Below are positions 43,793-52,638 of a DNA stretch of 64,000 nucleotides, one piece after another (positions within the stretch are counted from its first letter, which is position 1; each line of letters starts with the position of its first letter). Both the position numbers and the translations under genes were made by a program. Source of the stretch: an uncultured Lachnospiraceae bacterium (GTDB lineage Bacteria; Bacillota; Clostridia; Lachnospirales; Lachnospiraceae); assembly GCA_910579275.1 (NCBI GenBank), contig CAJTTO010000007.1:49472-113471 (forward strand). The letters are read 5' to 3'. Below the pieces are notes generated by a model that worked only from the letters and a program-made list of their open reading frames with translations, ran no database searches and had not been told where the DNA came from.

Positions 43793-45006
43793 TTTCTCCC
43801 TTCCAACTCCATAATTAAATACACATATGCCTGCTCTCGCAGTTCTTGCTGACTATCCCCACCATTTACTGCCATTGTAATTTGTGCAACACTCGAAATT
43901 GAATCATTTTTGAAATATTTATTATTCATATCTTTATATATGTGCCAATAGTATCCCGCTGACTCCCAAAAGTAATTTTTCCCAACGTACAAAGCCCCAT
44001 GGTTTACTATATTGTCATCTGTCGTTTTTTGTTCTTTCGCCATATACTCTTGAAATCCGATATGTACACTTCTTCCAGTCATGTGTATTGCTCCTGCTCC
44101 TCTAAATTTAGCACCATCGCCTTGTTGACAATTCCCCAGATCGTTTCTATAATCTCTCTCTACAAAATATTTAAAAACATCATCACCGCCATATTTTTCA
44201 ACAGGTCCGATTCCCAAATTCGATTCAGCAGTACACTGCGCAAGAAAATGCGCTACCTTGTTCGGTGTATCAATCTCAAACTTATGCATAACCCTGTTTA
44301 TTTCATCCACGTCTTCCTGAGTAAATTCCCTTTTTTCTTTATATATTGGTATTGAATCTTCTAAATCATATGACTCTATTTCCCTCACCCCTAACTCTAT
44401 TTTATTTCCATCATCATCATACACCACCATCCCCTGCAATATATCCAGCGTTATCAAAAGTTCATCCTCCGCTTTTTCCTCCACCTGATCCTTGAATGTC
44501 TGCCCTGCGTCCTTAAGGTATATAATCCCATGCCCATACTGGCAGAACATATAGGACCTGTCACAGTCCAGTGCATTTTTTCCTGTACCCATGTCATAAT
44601 TCTCGTCGTAATCCTGCCATGCCCCACCCTCTATATAACTGGTATCCAGCGTGCATTTCTTATCCGGCGACAGCCTGCATCCCGAAAAAGGGGCTTCCCT
44701 TGAGATGTCGTTTTTGTTCAATTGTGAAATGTCTGCAAGAATTTCATTTCCGCTTGCAGCCATTTTTACGGTCTCCGATTCACCAGGCGCAGAGGTACAG
44801 CTCACCAGTGCCTCTGATGTTGCCCGTTCCCCCTGCCGGTCTTCATTTGTTCGGGCTTCCTCATATATCTCACTCTCGTCCCAGCTATCGTTTCCGCCTA
44901 TAATATCATCAAAGGTTAGTTCCACTGCCTCTTCTTCCTCTTGGGCGCCGCAGCCGGTCAGTCCCAATAAAACCAGAAACTCCAGTACATAAACCCAAAC
45001 TTGCAT
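43789..45006 (-). CDS. GH19-domain putative effector with PAAR-like region (copy B)
   Basis: A 405-aa protein with three parts. Residues 1-22 are hydrophobic and end in LTGC, lipobox-like but without N-terminal positive charge. About 85-175 contain a DUF4280-like segment (SGCRLSPDKKC ... CDRSYMFCQYGHGIIYLKDAGQ). From about 235 there is a glycoside hydrolase 19-like domain (AHFLAQCTAESNLG, DGAKFRGAGAIHMTGR, YYWHIYKDM, AVNGGD), a fold of chitinases and phage endolysins that cleave peptidoglycan. The N-terminal 215 residues are almost identical to copy A (46503-47741); the C-terminal domain is diverged. Confidence 0.78.
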   Translation of the reverse strand: MQVWVYVLEFLVLLGLTGCGAQEEEEAVELTFDDIIGGNDSWDESEIYEEARTNEDRQGERATSEALVSCTSAPGESETVKMAASGNEILADISQLNKNDISREAPFSGCRLSPDKKCTLDTSYIEGGAWQDYDENYDMGTGKNALDCDRSYMFCQYGHGIIYLKDAGQTFKDQVEEKAEDELLITLDILQGMVVYDDDGNKIELGVREIESYDLEDSIPIYKEKREFTQEDVDEINRVMHKFEIDTPNKVAHFLAQCTAESNLGIGPVEKYGGDDVFKYFVERDYRNDLGNCQQGDGAKFRGAGAIHMTGRSVHIGFQEYMAKEQKTTDDNIVNHGALYVGKNYFWESAGYYWHIYKDMNNKYFKNDSISSVAQITMAVNGGDSQQELREQAYVYLIMELEGRK

Positions 45007-45016
45007 ACTTTACCCC

Positions 45017-45169
45017 CTAATATTTGTTTTCCGGCAGGGAAATCCCGCCCTTTACGGTGTTATGCTCCATTGCCCTGAATGCAGATGCAAAGCTGCATTC
45101 ACCGATACCCATTGTTGCTTTCTTCACAATACCTAAGCATGTCACTTCTGTAAAAAGGGGAAGATGCAT
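45017..45169 (-). pseudogene. truncated VgrG C-terminal tail, duplication scar
   Basis: The last 26 or so codons (ECSFASAFRAMEHNTVKGG and ISLPENKY) are nearly identical to the end of the VgrG-like protein at 47752-49476, but the rest of the spike is missing. A hairpin-forming sequence at 45152-45187 (AAAAAGGGGAAGATGCATG) matches the terminator region at 52598-52634. So this spot joins the far upstream edge of the module to its spike tail. A 50-codon frame from ATG 45169 exists but is probably not a functional gene. Confidence 0.65.
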
Positions 45170-45256
45170 GTCGAACCTCCCCCTTCCTAAATCGTCCCGT
45201 TTTTTTCTAAACACATAAAAATCACTTATATTCTCGGATATCTGTCTGCGCTTGCT

Positions 45257-46495
45257 TTATTCGTAATAAATACACTCTCTGTGGCTTTCATATATGATTG
45301 TGCCATCCTCATCATACATGTAATGTGCAACCTCGTCTCCCTCTTTATTGTATTCTATCCTACTCTGAGAATCAAGCGATCCATCCTCCTTATATCTGTA
45401 CATTGATGTAGTATTTCCGTTTGCATCGTATTCCGCAACATCCCGGGTGAATGTCCCATCCTCTTTGTAACGTTTTTGTTCCAAAAGTTTACCATCGGCA
45501 GTGTACCTGTATTCCCATGATAATTTATCCTTAGATGCATACCTGATTTCTTTTACCCTGTTTCCATTCCTATCATATTCGTAGGACATCTCTTCCCATT
45601 TAACCCCTCCCTCATCAAATGCATATTCCCTTGTCATATTATTGTCTGCATCATACTCATATGCTTTTGTAGATTTCCAGTCTATGCTTCCATCCATGTT
45701 ATAAACAGTCTGTTCCAGCATATTTCCCCTGTCATCATAACGCCATGTGTATTCCATGTATTTTGTGCCGTCATCCTTGTAAGAATACTGCACCCGTTTG
45801 TTGTTGTCCCGGTCATATTCATATGTATGCGAACTCGTCCAGAGTATGGCGCCACTAATGCTGTAGGAATATTCAGCCACCATGTTGCCATTGTCATCAT
45901 ATTTGCGCCTGATATCCACACACTTTGTACCATCAGGTCTGTAATAGTACTTCACCGTCAGGTTACCATCCTTATTGTATTCGTATGTCTCATAATATCC
46001 ATCCCTTGTGCCCATATATGCGCTCTTCTCGTAAATATAATACGATATCCTGTTCCCATTTTCGTCATACTCATACGTATGTTCTGCAGTAATTGCCTTA
46101 CTATAATAATTGTCTGCCGTCATTCTACCTTCCGAATCGTATTCCCACACTAACTTATAAGAATGGTGGTCCTCGACTGTCATGTTGCCCATTTCATCGT
46201 ATTCCCATATGCAGGAATGTTCCCAGTCAATGGAGCCGTCCTCATTATAGACATATTTTGCAGTCATGTTCCCCCTCTTGTCATATTCTCGCATAATTCC
46301 CATCCTGCCATGGCTGTTATAACATTTTTCTGTTTTTAAATGTTTCTTTGTCTCATGCAATGCGTCAGAGGAAACTGCTACATTGCTTTCTCTTTCAGGG
46401 ATGCTCCTGTCCACAATAGTGGTACTGATGCATCCGGATAAAAACATCATTATAAAAATTTCTCCATAAAGCAATACCTTTTTTCCATGTTTCAT
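45257..46495 (-). CDS. lipoprotein with YD-like repeats, candidate immunity protein (copy A)
   Basis: A 412-aa paralogue of 42542-43792. Signal and lipobox: MKHGKKVLLYGEIFIMMFLSGC. About 18 repeats such as YEYDRDNNKRVQYSYKDDG follow. The two copies align through their whole length but differ at many positions, mainly within loops of the repeat. It is 7 bases downstream of the GH19 gene, copy A. Probably displayed on the outer face of the cell membrane. Function is inferred from gene pairing. Confidence 0.72.
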   Translation of the reverse strand: MKHGKKVLLYGEIFIMMFLSGCISTTIVDRSIPERESNVAVSSDALHETKKHLKTEKCYNSHGRMGIMREYDKRGNMTAKYVYNEDGSIDWEHSCIWEYDEMGNMTVEDHHSYKLVWEYDSEGRMTADNYYSKAITAEHTYEYDENGNRISYYIYEKSAYMGTRDGYYETYEYNKDGNLTVKYYYRPDGTKCVDIRRKYDDNGNMVAEYSYSISGAILWTSSHTYEYDRDNNKRVQYSYKDDGTKYMEYTWRYDDRGNMLEQTVYNMDGSIDWKSTKAYEYDADNNMTREYAFDEGGVKWEEMSYEYDRNGNRVKEIRYASKDKLSWEYRYTADGKLLEQKRYKEDGTFTRDVAEYDANGNTTSMYRYKEDGSLDSQSRIEYNKEGDEVAHYMYDEDGTIIYESHRECIYYE

Positions 46496-46502
46496 ACCAG
46501 TT

Positions 46503-47741
46503 CTAATTTCCCCCTTCTAATGCCTGAATCAAATGAAGATATGCCTGTTCCCGCACTTCCAACTGACCTCTGCCTCCATTTACTTTTTCTGTAATTGTTC
46601 TAACTGACGCTTCCTTGCCATCACTAAAATATATACTATTGATATTTTTATACACGTGCCAATAGTATCCTGCCGACTCCCAGAAATAATATTTCCCGAC
46701 ACATACAGCTCCGTGGTTTACAATATTGTCATCCGACACTCCGTGTTCTTCCATATACGTTTGAAATTCTGTATAAGCATCTCTTCCTGTCATGTGAATT
46801 GCTCCAGCTCCTCTAAATATGGCTCCATCCTTATAATGACTATTACCCAAATCAGCATCATGATCCCTGTTTGCAAAATATGCAAAAATATCACCACCAT
46901 TAAATGTTTCAACCGGTCCATTTCCCAATTTTGATTCAGCCGTACATTGTGCCAGAAAATGCGCAGCCCTGTCTGGTGTATTAATTTCATACTTGTACAG
47001 AACCCTGTTGATTTCATCCACATCTTCCTGCCTAAGCTCTCGTGTTGGTTTATATACTGGTATCTGGCTTTCAAAATCATAGGTATCTATTTCCTTAACC
47101 CCTAATTTAATTCTATTTACTTCTGTCCTTTTGCCTGCATCCCCACCATCATCATACACCACCATCCCCTGCAATATATCCAGCGTTATCAAAAGTTCAT
47201 CCTCCGCTTTTTCCTCCACCTGATCCTTGAATGTCTGCCCTGCGTCCTTAAGGTATATAATCCCATGCCCATACTGGCAGAACATATAGGACCTGTCACA
47301 GTCCAGTGCATTTTTTCCTGTACCCATGTCATAATTCTCGTCGTAATCCTGCCATGCCCCACCCTCTATATAACTGGTATCCAGCGTGCATTTCTTATCC
47401 GGCGACAGCCTGCATCCCGAAAAAGGGGCTTCTCTTGAGATATCGTTTTTGTTCAATTGTGAAATATCTGCAAGAATTTCATTTCCGGTGGCAGCCATTT
47501 TTACAGTCTCCGATTCACTAAGCGCCGAAGTACAACTCACCAGTGCCTCTGATGTTGCCCGTTCCCCCTGCCGGTCTTCATTTGTCCTGGCTTCCTCGTA
47601 TATCTCACTCTCGTCCCAGCTTTCGTTTCCGCCTATAATATCATCAAAGGTTAATTCCACTACCTCTTCTTCCTCTTGGGCACCGCAGCCGGTCAGTCCC
47701 AATAAAGCTAGAAACTCCACAACAAAAACCCAAACTTGCAT
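46503..47741 (-). CDS. GH19-domain putative effector with PAAR-like region (copy A)
   Basis: A 412-aa protein with the same three parts as 43789-45006: hydrophobic N-terminus ending LTGC, DUF4280-like segment, GH19-like domain (AHFLAQCTAESKLG, DGAIFRGAGAIHMTGR, YYWHVYKNI, KVNGG). It follows the VgrG-like gene by 10 bases. The identity with copy B drops after the D-I-L-Q-G-M-V-V-Y-D-D stretch, where this copy also carries a short insertion (KRTEVN). This pattern, constant delivery part and variable toxin part, is typical of polymorphic effectors. Confidence 0.78.
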   Translation of the reverse strand: MQVWVFVVEFLALLGLTGCGAQEEEEVVELTFDDIIGGNESWDESEIYEEARTNEDRQGERATSEALVSCTSALSESETVKMAATGNEILADISQLNKNDISREAPFSGCRLSPDKKCTLDTSYIEGGAWQDYDENYDMGTGKNALDCDRSYMFCQYGHGIIYLKDAGQTFKDQVEEKAEDELLITLDILQGMVVYDDGGDAGKRTEVNRIKLGVKEIDTYDFESQIPVYKPTRELRQEDVDEINRVLYKYEINTPDRAAHFLAQCTAESKLGNGPVETFNGGDIFAYFANRDHDADLGNSHYKDGAIFRGAGAIHMTGRDAYTEFQTYMEEHGVSDDNIVNHGAVCVGKYYFWESAGYYWHVYKNINSIYFSDGKEASVRTITEKVNGGRGQLEVREQAYLHLIQALEGGN

Positions 47742-47751
47742 ACTTTACCCC

Positions 47752-49476
47752 CTAATATTTGTTTTCCGGCAGGGAAATCCCGCCCTTTACGGTGTTATGC
47801 TCCATTGCCCTGAATGCACCTGCAAAGCTGCATTCACTATCCTTTTTCCCTCTCATCGCTTCCGAAAGCGCAATTGTCGTTGTCGCTTTCGCAGTTCTGG
47901 GTATACTCCCGCAGGAATAAAAATCTGTCAAAAGCACTATGTCATCCAGCTTTGCAAAGTCAGCTGCCGGAACTGCCGCAATGGCGGAATAGGATGCCTG
48001 CCAGTGGCCCATATCCTGTGCCGGCTTCTTTGCCTGCTTATGATCTTTGTCCTGCTTGTCGTCCGTATCACACTTTTCCTGATACGCTCCTGTCCCTATT
48101 GTGTGTACACCTTCCGGCGCATAAAAATTAAAATCCCTGCACACTTCTATATTGGATGTGCCCTTCCTGCCAGTCACTGCTATTGGCGACATCACCGATA
48201 TGCTTTTTCCCTCAACCTGTATCCTGCCCGCTGCCTCCAATGACACATCCGTATCGCCAGAAATCTCGATTCCCATCCTGTCACTCATGGAAAGCATCTT
48301 TTGTAAATGGTCTGTCCCACAGATAATGTGCCCCAGATAAATGCCGGTCATTTTATAGTTCTTTGTTTGAAGACACTTCTCGTACCTGTCCCTTGACCTG
48401 TCGTCACGTATTCTTCTCCCCGCAAGCACCACCCGTCCATCCTTCTCCTCGTGCGTCCCCAGATACAGAACCGCCCTCATCCCCGGCTCCGGCATGCAGT
48501 AGCTGATGTTGTTGGTCTCCGGCGTCCATGACCACGCATAGTCGGCACATTCCTTTTCGTCTATGTCAAGCCGGATGTAAACGTCTTCCTCCTGTGTCCT
48601 CTGCACCGTCCCTTCAAGGCGCACGCCTGCCAGCTTTTCATTGTACAGCTTCTTCTGGTAAAAGGTTCCCTCCGCGCCCAGCCGGCAGCATATCAGAAGC
48701 TCGCCGTTCCTGTATGTGACCGTCTTTTCATAGACCTGATACCGCCTTTCATTCCAGACTACCCAATCGCCGGTTTTCCAGTTCTCCCTTGTCCTGATGT
48801 CCAGATAGAACGCCGCTTCCCGCGGCAGTCCGTCCTCGTGGCAGCCATTGCGGAAATAGTCGCTGTCAAAACCCTGCCCCAGAATCTCCGCATGTGCCAG
48901 ATTCCTGCGTTTTCCCTGTCCCATGCCAAACGCAAAGGTTTCCTCTGCACACTCCGATACCAGCACTCCGTGAAAATGACTGCACAGCCTTTTCAGGAAC
49001 GCCCAGTCCGTCTCCTCGTACTGAATAAGCGGCTGTCCTAATACACGGCTGTCATCCACATTCCACAGATAGGTAATATCAGTATACCCTATTGTTACCT
49101 CTTTCACAACATCCAAATACGTCATTTCTGTATTCTGAAAAGAACGTTTTTTCGGTATCCTGTCCAGTGCAGCACTCCCTCCCGTGCATTTTACCTTCAT
49201 CTGCCATGTCCGGTTTTTCTTTGTGACCTCCACGCTCTCTATCTTGCCGCTAAACAAAAGCGGTTCCTCGTCATCCTGTTTTCGTACGGATATCTGACTG
49301 TCCGTCCAGTCCGTGCACAGAACGTCCGCCCCCTGCTCCTCCGGCAAGGCCGCAATCAGTACAAGTGTGCCATGTTCGTTGACCTTGCAGGCTATCTCCA
49401 TGTCCCACAGGGACAATATTGGTATGTCCGTTCCGACAACAAGCTGCTCCCCTGTGATTTCATATTTCTGCTTCAT
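47752..49476 (-). CDS. VgrG-like spike protein with C-terminal extension
   Basis: ATG 49476 (GAGGGG site) is preferred to a frame start at 49506. The 574-aa protein has QYEETDWAFLKRLCSHFHG in the spike base, an OB-fold (GVRLEGTVQRTQEEDVYI ... ISYCMPEPGMRAVLYLG), a beta-helix-like segment (DVSLEAAGRIQVEGKSISV), then a Lys/Asp-rich linker and a unique tail of about 90 residues ending ECSFAGAFRAMEHNTVKGG. The tail may dock the GH19 effector encoded next. A copy of the tail end is left at 45017-45100. Confidence 0.83.
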   Translation of the reverse strand: MKQKYEITGEQLVVGTDIPILSLWDMEIACKVNEHGTLVLIAALPEEQGADVLCTDWTDSQISVRKQDDEEPLLFSGKIESVEVTKKNRTWQMKVKCTGGSAALDRIPKKRSFQNTEMTYLDVVKEVTIGYTDITYLWNVDDSRVLGQPLIQYEETDWAFLKRLCSHFHGVLVSECAEETFAFGMGQGKRRNLAHAEILGQGFDSDYFRNGCHEDGLPREAAFYLDIRTRENWKTGDWVVWNERRYQVYEKTVTYRNGELLICCRLGAEGTFYQKKLYNEKLAGVRLEGTVQRTQEEDVYIRLDIDEKECADYAWSWTPETNNISYCMPEPGMRAVLYLGTHEEKDGRVVLAGRRIRDDRSRDRYEKCLQTKNYKMTGIYLGHIICGTDHLQKMLSMSDRMGIEISGDTDVSLEAAGRIQVEGKSISVMSPIAVTGRKGTSNIEVCRDFNFYAPEGVHTIGTGAYQEKCDTDDKQDKDHKQAKKPAQDMGHWQASYSAIAAVPAADFAKLDDIVLLTDFYSCGSIPRTAKATTTIALSEAMRGKKDSECSFAGAFRAMEHNTVKGGISLPENKY

Positions 49477-49507
49477 GTTTACCCCTCTTTTTCTTTCGAC
49501 AATCACG

Positions 49508-50896
49508 TTAATTCATGTATATTTTGCCGCCCTCCATCCATATGGCATCCTCCATCCGTATTTTCGCCGCTCCCTGCCGGAACAGCATCTTGTCCGCAGC
49601 ATCCATATAGACACCCGCATTCTGGCTCTTAATCCGTACTTCCCCATCCGCCTTTAGTACGATATCCTTGTCACTGCATATCTTGATTCCCTCTGCGTCC
49701 GAAAGCTCCACAGTCAGTCCGTTGTTGTTCGTCAGCGTCAGCGAATCCGGCGTAAACCGGATTTCTTTCTTGTGCCTGTTGCGCCAGAATTTTTCCTCGG
49801 GATTCGTCCTTCCGCCCGCGCTTCCGACATGGACACTGCTCGCCACATAGGCGTGCTCCTCGCAGTTGTCCGGAAATACGACCCTGACCTCGTCACCGAC
49901 TTCCGGCATGCAGTACCATCCAGCCCCGTCCGGCGTGGAGTAGACTGTCGCAAAATCAAACCAGTGCCTGCCGCAGCCCTCCTTATTTTCATCCTCGTCA
50001 AACTGTACCTGTACCACCGTCGTCTCCACTGACAGCACTTTTGCCTTTAGCGCCACACCATGCAGCCGGCTGTTGTACAGCGCAGGCAGCAGACCATCCC
50101 TTTCCGGAATAAGATGATATGTATGACAAAGCTCCTGTCCCTCAAGGCGGCTTTCTATCCTGCCCGCCACAAGCCTTCTGCCCTGAAAAGCGACAATATC
50201 CCCAAGCTCATAAATCTCCCTCGTCCGCACAATATATGCCGTCTCACAGGCATATCCGTCCCCGCCAAATGCATCCGTCCGGCTGTCGGCACGATAATTC
50301 CGTATCACCTGATAACTGTCCGGCTCCAGATTTCCCGCGGCGCTCCTGCCGCTGTAGCCCAGATAAATCTTTTTTCCGCCTGTCGCATACTCCGGGCGAA
50401 GCACGACCCCCGCATAAGACGCAATACGCCGGATAAACGCCCAGTCCGTTTCATCGTACTGCATGAGAAAACACCCTGTCGGCTCATCCTCCTTTTCAAG
50501 CATAATCGAATAGCCTCCCGCCGGCGTCACACAGGAAGCTGCCACACTCTCATAGGTAAAGCCTGCATCCTGAAAAGACCGTGTATGCTTTTCTATGTCC
50601 AGCAGAAAGCTTCCCGTTCGGATTTCAATTGTCATTACGGATGTCTGTGCTTCTTTTTTCATCTGCATTCCAGTCAGAATCCCATAAAAATATACCTGCT
50701 CCTCACCATGCTCCGACACTGCCTTTACACACACCCACGTCTCCCTTGCCGCAAGCGCCATATATTCCTGTTCCTGCGCCTGCCGGATTAATCCTGTGAT
50801 GGTCATGCTCCCATGCTGGTTTAACGCCTTTACACACTCCATCATGGTAAAACTGATATATTCAAACGGTTCCACTATTATTTTTACTGCGCGCAT
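49508..50896 (-). CDS. VgrG-like spike protein
   Basis: ATG 50896 follows GGAGGAGG, and overlaps the upstream gene's end by 35 bases. The 462-aa product has QYDETDWAFIRRIASYAGV, an OB-fold ending GWYCMPEVGDEVRVVFPDN and a C-terminal helix of strands (DIVLKADGEVRIKSQ, KIRMEDAIWMEGGKIYM). It corresponds to the 19102-20508 protein in the first module: both are followed by a second, different VgrG-like gene. Confidence 0.84.
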   Translation of the reverse strand: MRAVKIIVEPFEYISFTMMECVKALNQHGSMTITGLIRQAQEQEYMALAARETWVCVKAVSEHGEEQVYFYGILTGMQMKKEAQTSVMTIEIRTGSFLLDIEKHTRSFQDAGFTYESVAASCVTPAGGYSIMLEKEDEPTGCFLMQYDETDWAFIRRIASYAGVVLRPEYATGGKKIYLGYSGRSAAGNLEPDSYQVIRNYRADSRTDAFGGDGYACETAYIVRTREIYELGDIVAFQGRRLVAGRIESRLEGQELCHTYHLIPERDGLLPALYNSRLHGVALKAKVLSVETTVVQVQFDEDENKEGCGRHWFDFATVYSTPDGAGWYCMPEVGDEVRVVFPDNCEEHAYVASSVHVGSAGGRTNPEEKFWRNRHKKEIRFTPDSLTLTNNNGLTVELSDAEGIKICSDKDIVLKADGEVRIKSQNAGVYMDAADKMLFRQGAAKIRMEDAIWMEGGKIYMN

Positions 50897-51470
50897 TCTT
50901 TTTCTCCTCCTCCGTTAACGGACTGATTGTCTCCCACATCATCAGCACATATTCTTTCCACTTGGGAAAATCCTTGTAGTAACAGTTAAAGCTTCCCTGC
51001 ACCAGTTTCTCATTGACAGATGCTGCAAGCAGCATATTGTAGACGTCCGTGTCCATGGCATGGCTGCGGAATGCAAACCAGCTGCCAGGCGTTTTTTGCA
51101 GCGTCTCACATGCAAACATCTGGCAGTCCGGACTCGCGCGGTGCACTGCCGCACGCATGCGCTGTGCCATCTGCGGCAGGTCATCACACGGCACTCCGTT
51201 CGGAAAGACGGAAAATCCCATGTTCACACTTAGGTCAAGCGTCGTGACAATCATTTGCGGACGAAATTCCGACGGATATTTCACCATGGCAAACTGCTTT
51301 GGCATCTGCTTCATTGTCTCCGGCAGAAATAACCGGAACTCACCAAGAACCTCCACGTTTTGAAAACGGACAATACTGCCATCCATGTAGATGCCTGTCT
51401 CAAGCGTGTGATATTCCTCCTCCTTACGCGCCTCCCTCATACGCAAAATTTCCTCGTCCTTGTAATCCAT
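50862..51470 (-). CDS. DcrB/DUF1795-like protein, candidate effector chaperone
   Basis: ATG 51470 follows GGGGAGAAC. The 202-aa protein is related to 15605-16231 (FRLFLPETMKQMPKQFAMVKYP, RPQMIVTT.DLSVNMGFS, LVQGSFNCYYKDFPKWKEYV). The DcrB/PsbP-like fold is used by EagR chaperones. In this module it lies before the spikes, not before the effector, so it could serve spike assembly. No signal peptide is present. Confidence 0.6.
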   Translation of the reverse strand: MDYKDEEILRMREARKEEEYHTLETGIYMDGSIVRFQNVEVLGEFRLFLPETMKQMPKQFAMVKYPSEFRPQMIVTTLDLSVNMGFSVFPNGVPCDDLPQMAQRMRAAVHRASPDCQMFACETLQKTPGSWFAFRSHAMDTDVYNMLLAASVNEKLVQGSFNCYYKDFPKWKEYVLMMWETISPLTEEEKKNARSKNNSGTV

Positions 51471-51484
51471 TCTGTTCTCCCCTT

Positions 51485-51982
51485 TCACACAATTGTAATT
51501 TCTTTCAGCCCGACTCCCACTGTCCCCCTGCGCAAAATGCTTTCCACGATGTCCATGCGCATGATGATATAGGTCTTGTCAATACCGTCCATCTTGACAG
51601 CTGCACGGTTCCCCAGCAGCTCCTTTTCCACAATGACGCCGCCACCGATGTCTTTTTTCAGGTGCCCTGCCGACCTTAAATGCGGCATATAATACGCCTT
51701 GCTGCACTTTCTTGCTTTGTCAAAAAGAATGACCCTTGTAAATCTTGTCCGCGGCATATACTGCGTCATCACATCCCTTACCGTCCTGCTGACCATCAGG
51801 CAGGGAAATACAATAACATCCGTAAACACCATCTGCATATGGCTTTCTGTCTCAAAAAGCAAATGCGGCGGCATTTCACAGGACTTCTTTTCCGCAACCG
51901 TTTTCCGGTCTATCTTCCCATACCATCCGGCCGGCACAGGCGGGACATAATGCGCATCCACCACAATCTGATAATATTTCAT
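51485..51982 (-). CDS. accessory protein Y of the spike module (copy 2)
   Basis: ATG 51982 has GGGGGG 7 nt upstream; longer frames overlap the upstream gene. The 165-aa protein is the counterpart of 16641-17168 (FTDVIVFPCLMVSRTVRDVMTQY; RVILFDK; IIMRMDIVESILRRG). Unknown function; its recurrence beside both spike sets suggests a spike or tip adaptor. Confidence 0.58.
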   Translation of the reverse strand: MKYYQIVVDAHYVPPVPAGWYGKIDRKTVAEKKSCEMPPHLLFETESHMQMVFTDVIVFPCLMVSRTVRDVMTQYMPRTRFTRVILFDKARKCSKAYYMPHLRSAGHLKKDIGGGVIVEKELLGNRAAVKMDGIDKTYIIMRMDIVESILRRGTVGVGLKEITIV

Positions 51983-51999
51983 GGCAAATCCCCCCTCGT

Positions 52000-52554
52000 T
52001 TAACCGTTTATCCTCAAGCCTCCTGACCACCCTGTCCGATGCAGCGTTTCCATATATCCGCCATACAGAACCGGAATTCTGCCCGCTGTACCGCATTCTT
52101 CTTCCTTCGGTTTTGTAAAAGTACCCAGCCGTTCATAAAGCAGATGCAGATACCATCTGCGTATCTCCTCCTTCTCCGCATCCAGAACCCGCACAAATTT
52201 TTTTCCCAGAATGCGGTTCATTTCCATACAGTCTGCCTCGGCGTCTTTAAACACGCCGCGCAGGTCAAGGTACACGCGCTCTGGCTCCTCTTCCACAAAA
52301 GGTTCCCCCTTGTAATATGCAATACAAAACACATGGCTGCCCGTCACAATGCTGCTTCGCAGATAAGCTATCACGACCATACCGCCCGTTTTCCCTCCCA
52401 CTAGCTTCCTTACCGGCGTTTCCACAGCTTTTGCAAATTCCGTCCGTATTGTCCCAAGGCGTCTTTCCACAATCACGTCCAATCGCACATCCTCCGGCGC
52501 CTCCTGCAAATATTCCCTCATGGCATCAACCCGCTCCAGCCCCGTCTGTTCCAT
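52000..52554 (-). CDS. accessory protein X of the spike module (copy 2)
   Basis: ATG 52554 is chosen because AGGAGG stands 6 nt before it. The 184-aa protein has no recognised domain; it is charged, with V.VIAYLRSSIVTGSHVF and a C-terminal RRWYLHLLYERLG. It takes the place of 17176-17760 by order and length. It is the first gene of the module after the terminator at 52598-52634; I see no separate promoter in the 84-base gap. Confidence 0.5.
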   Translation of the reverse strand: MEQTGLERVDAMREYLQEAPEDVRLDVIVERRLGTIRTEFAKAVETPVRKLVGGKTGGMVVIAYLRSSIVTGSHVFCIAYYKGEPFVEEEPERVYLDLRGVFKDAEADCMEMNRILGKKFVRVLDAEKEEIRRWYLHLLYERLGTFTKPKEEECGTAGRIPVLYGGYMETLHRTGWSGGLRING

Positions 52555-52597
52555 TGTCATCCTCCTGTCCGGCTTTCCCAAAACATGTCCAATTCCA

Positions 52598-52634
52598 AAA
52601 AGGGAAGATGCATGCCGACAGCACCCTCCCTTTT
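52598..52634 (-). terminator. terminator-like hairpin after the surface-protein gene
   Basis: AAAAGGGA (52598-52605) pairs with TCCCTTTT (52627-52634), 21-base loop; in the minus direction the second arm runs into a T-run. It lies 5 bases after the stop codon at 52639. The AT-heavy stem may be leaky, letting the spike module be read from the promoter at 58013. Confidence 0.55.
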
Positions 52635-52638
52635 CTGA

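Noticed and set aside
45152..45187. GGGGGAGG before ATG 45169 as ribosome site of a real 50-aa gene
   Set aside because: The purine run is one arm of the hairpin shared with 52598-52634; the frame is better explained as a deletion junction.
42542..46495. YD-repeat lipoproteins as broken RHS toxins
   Set aside because: Both have their own lipoprotein signals, intact frames and no RHS core, so they are separate proteins.
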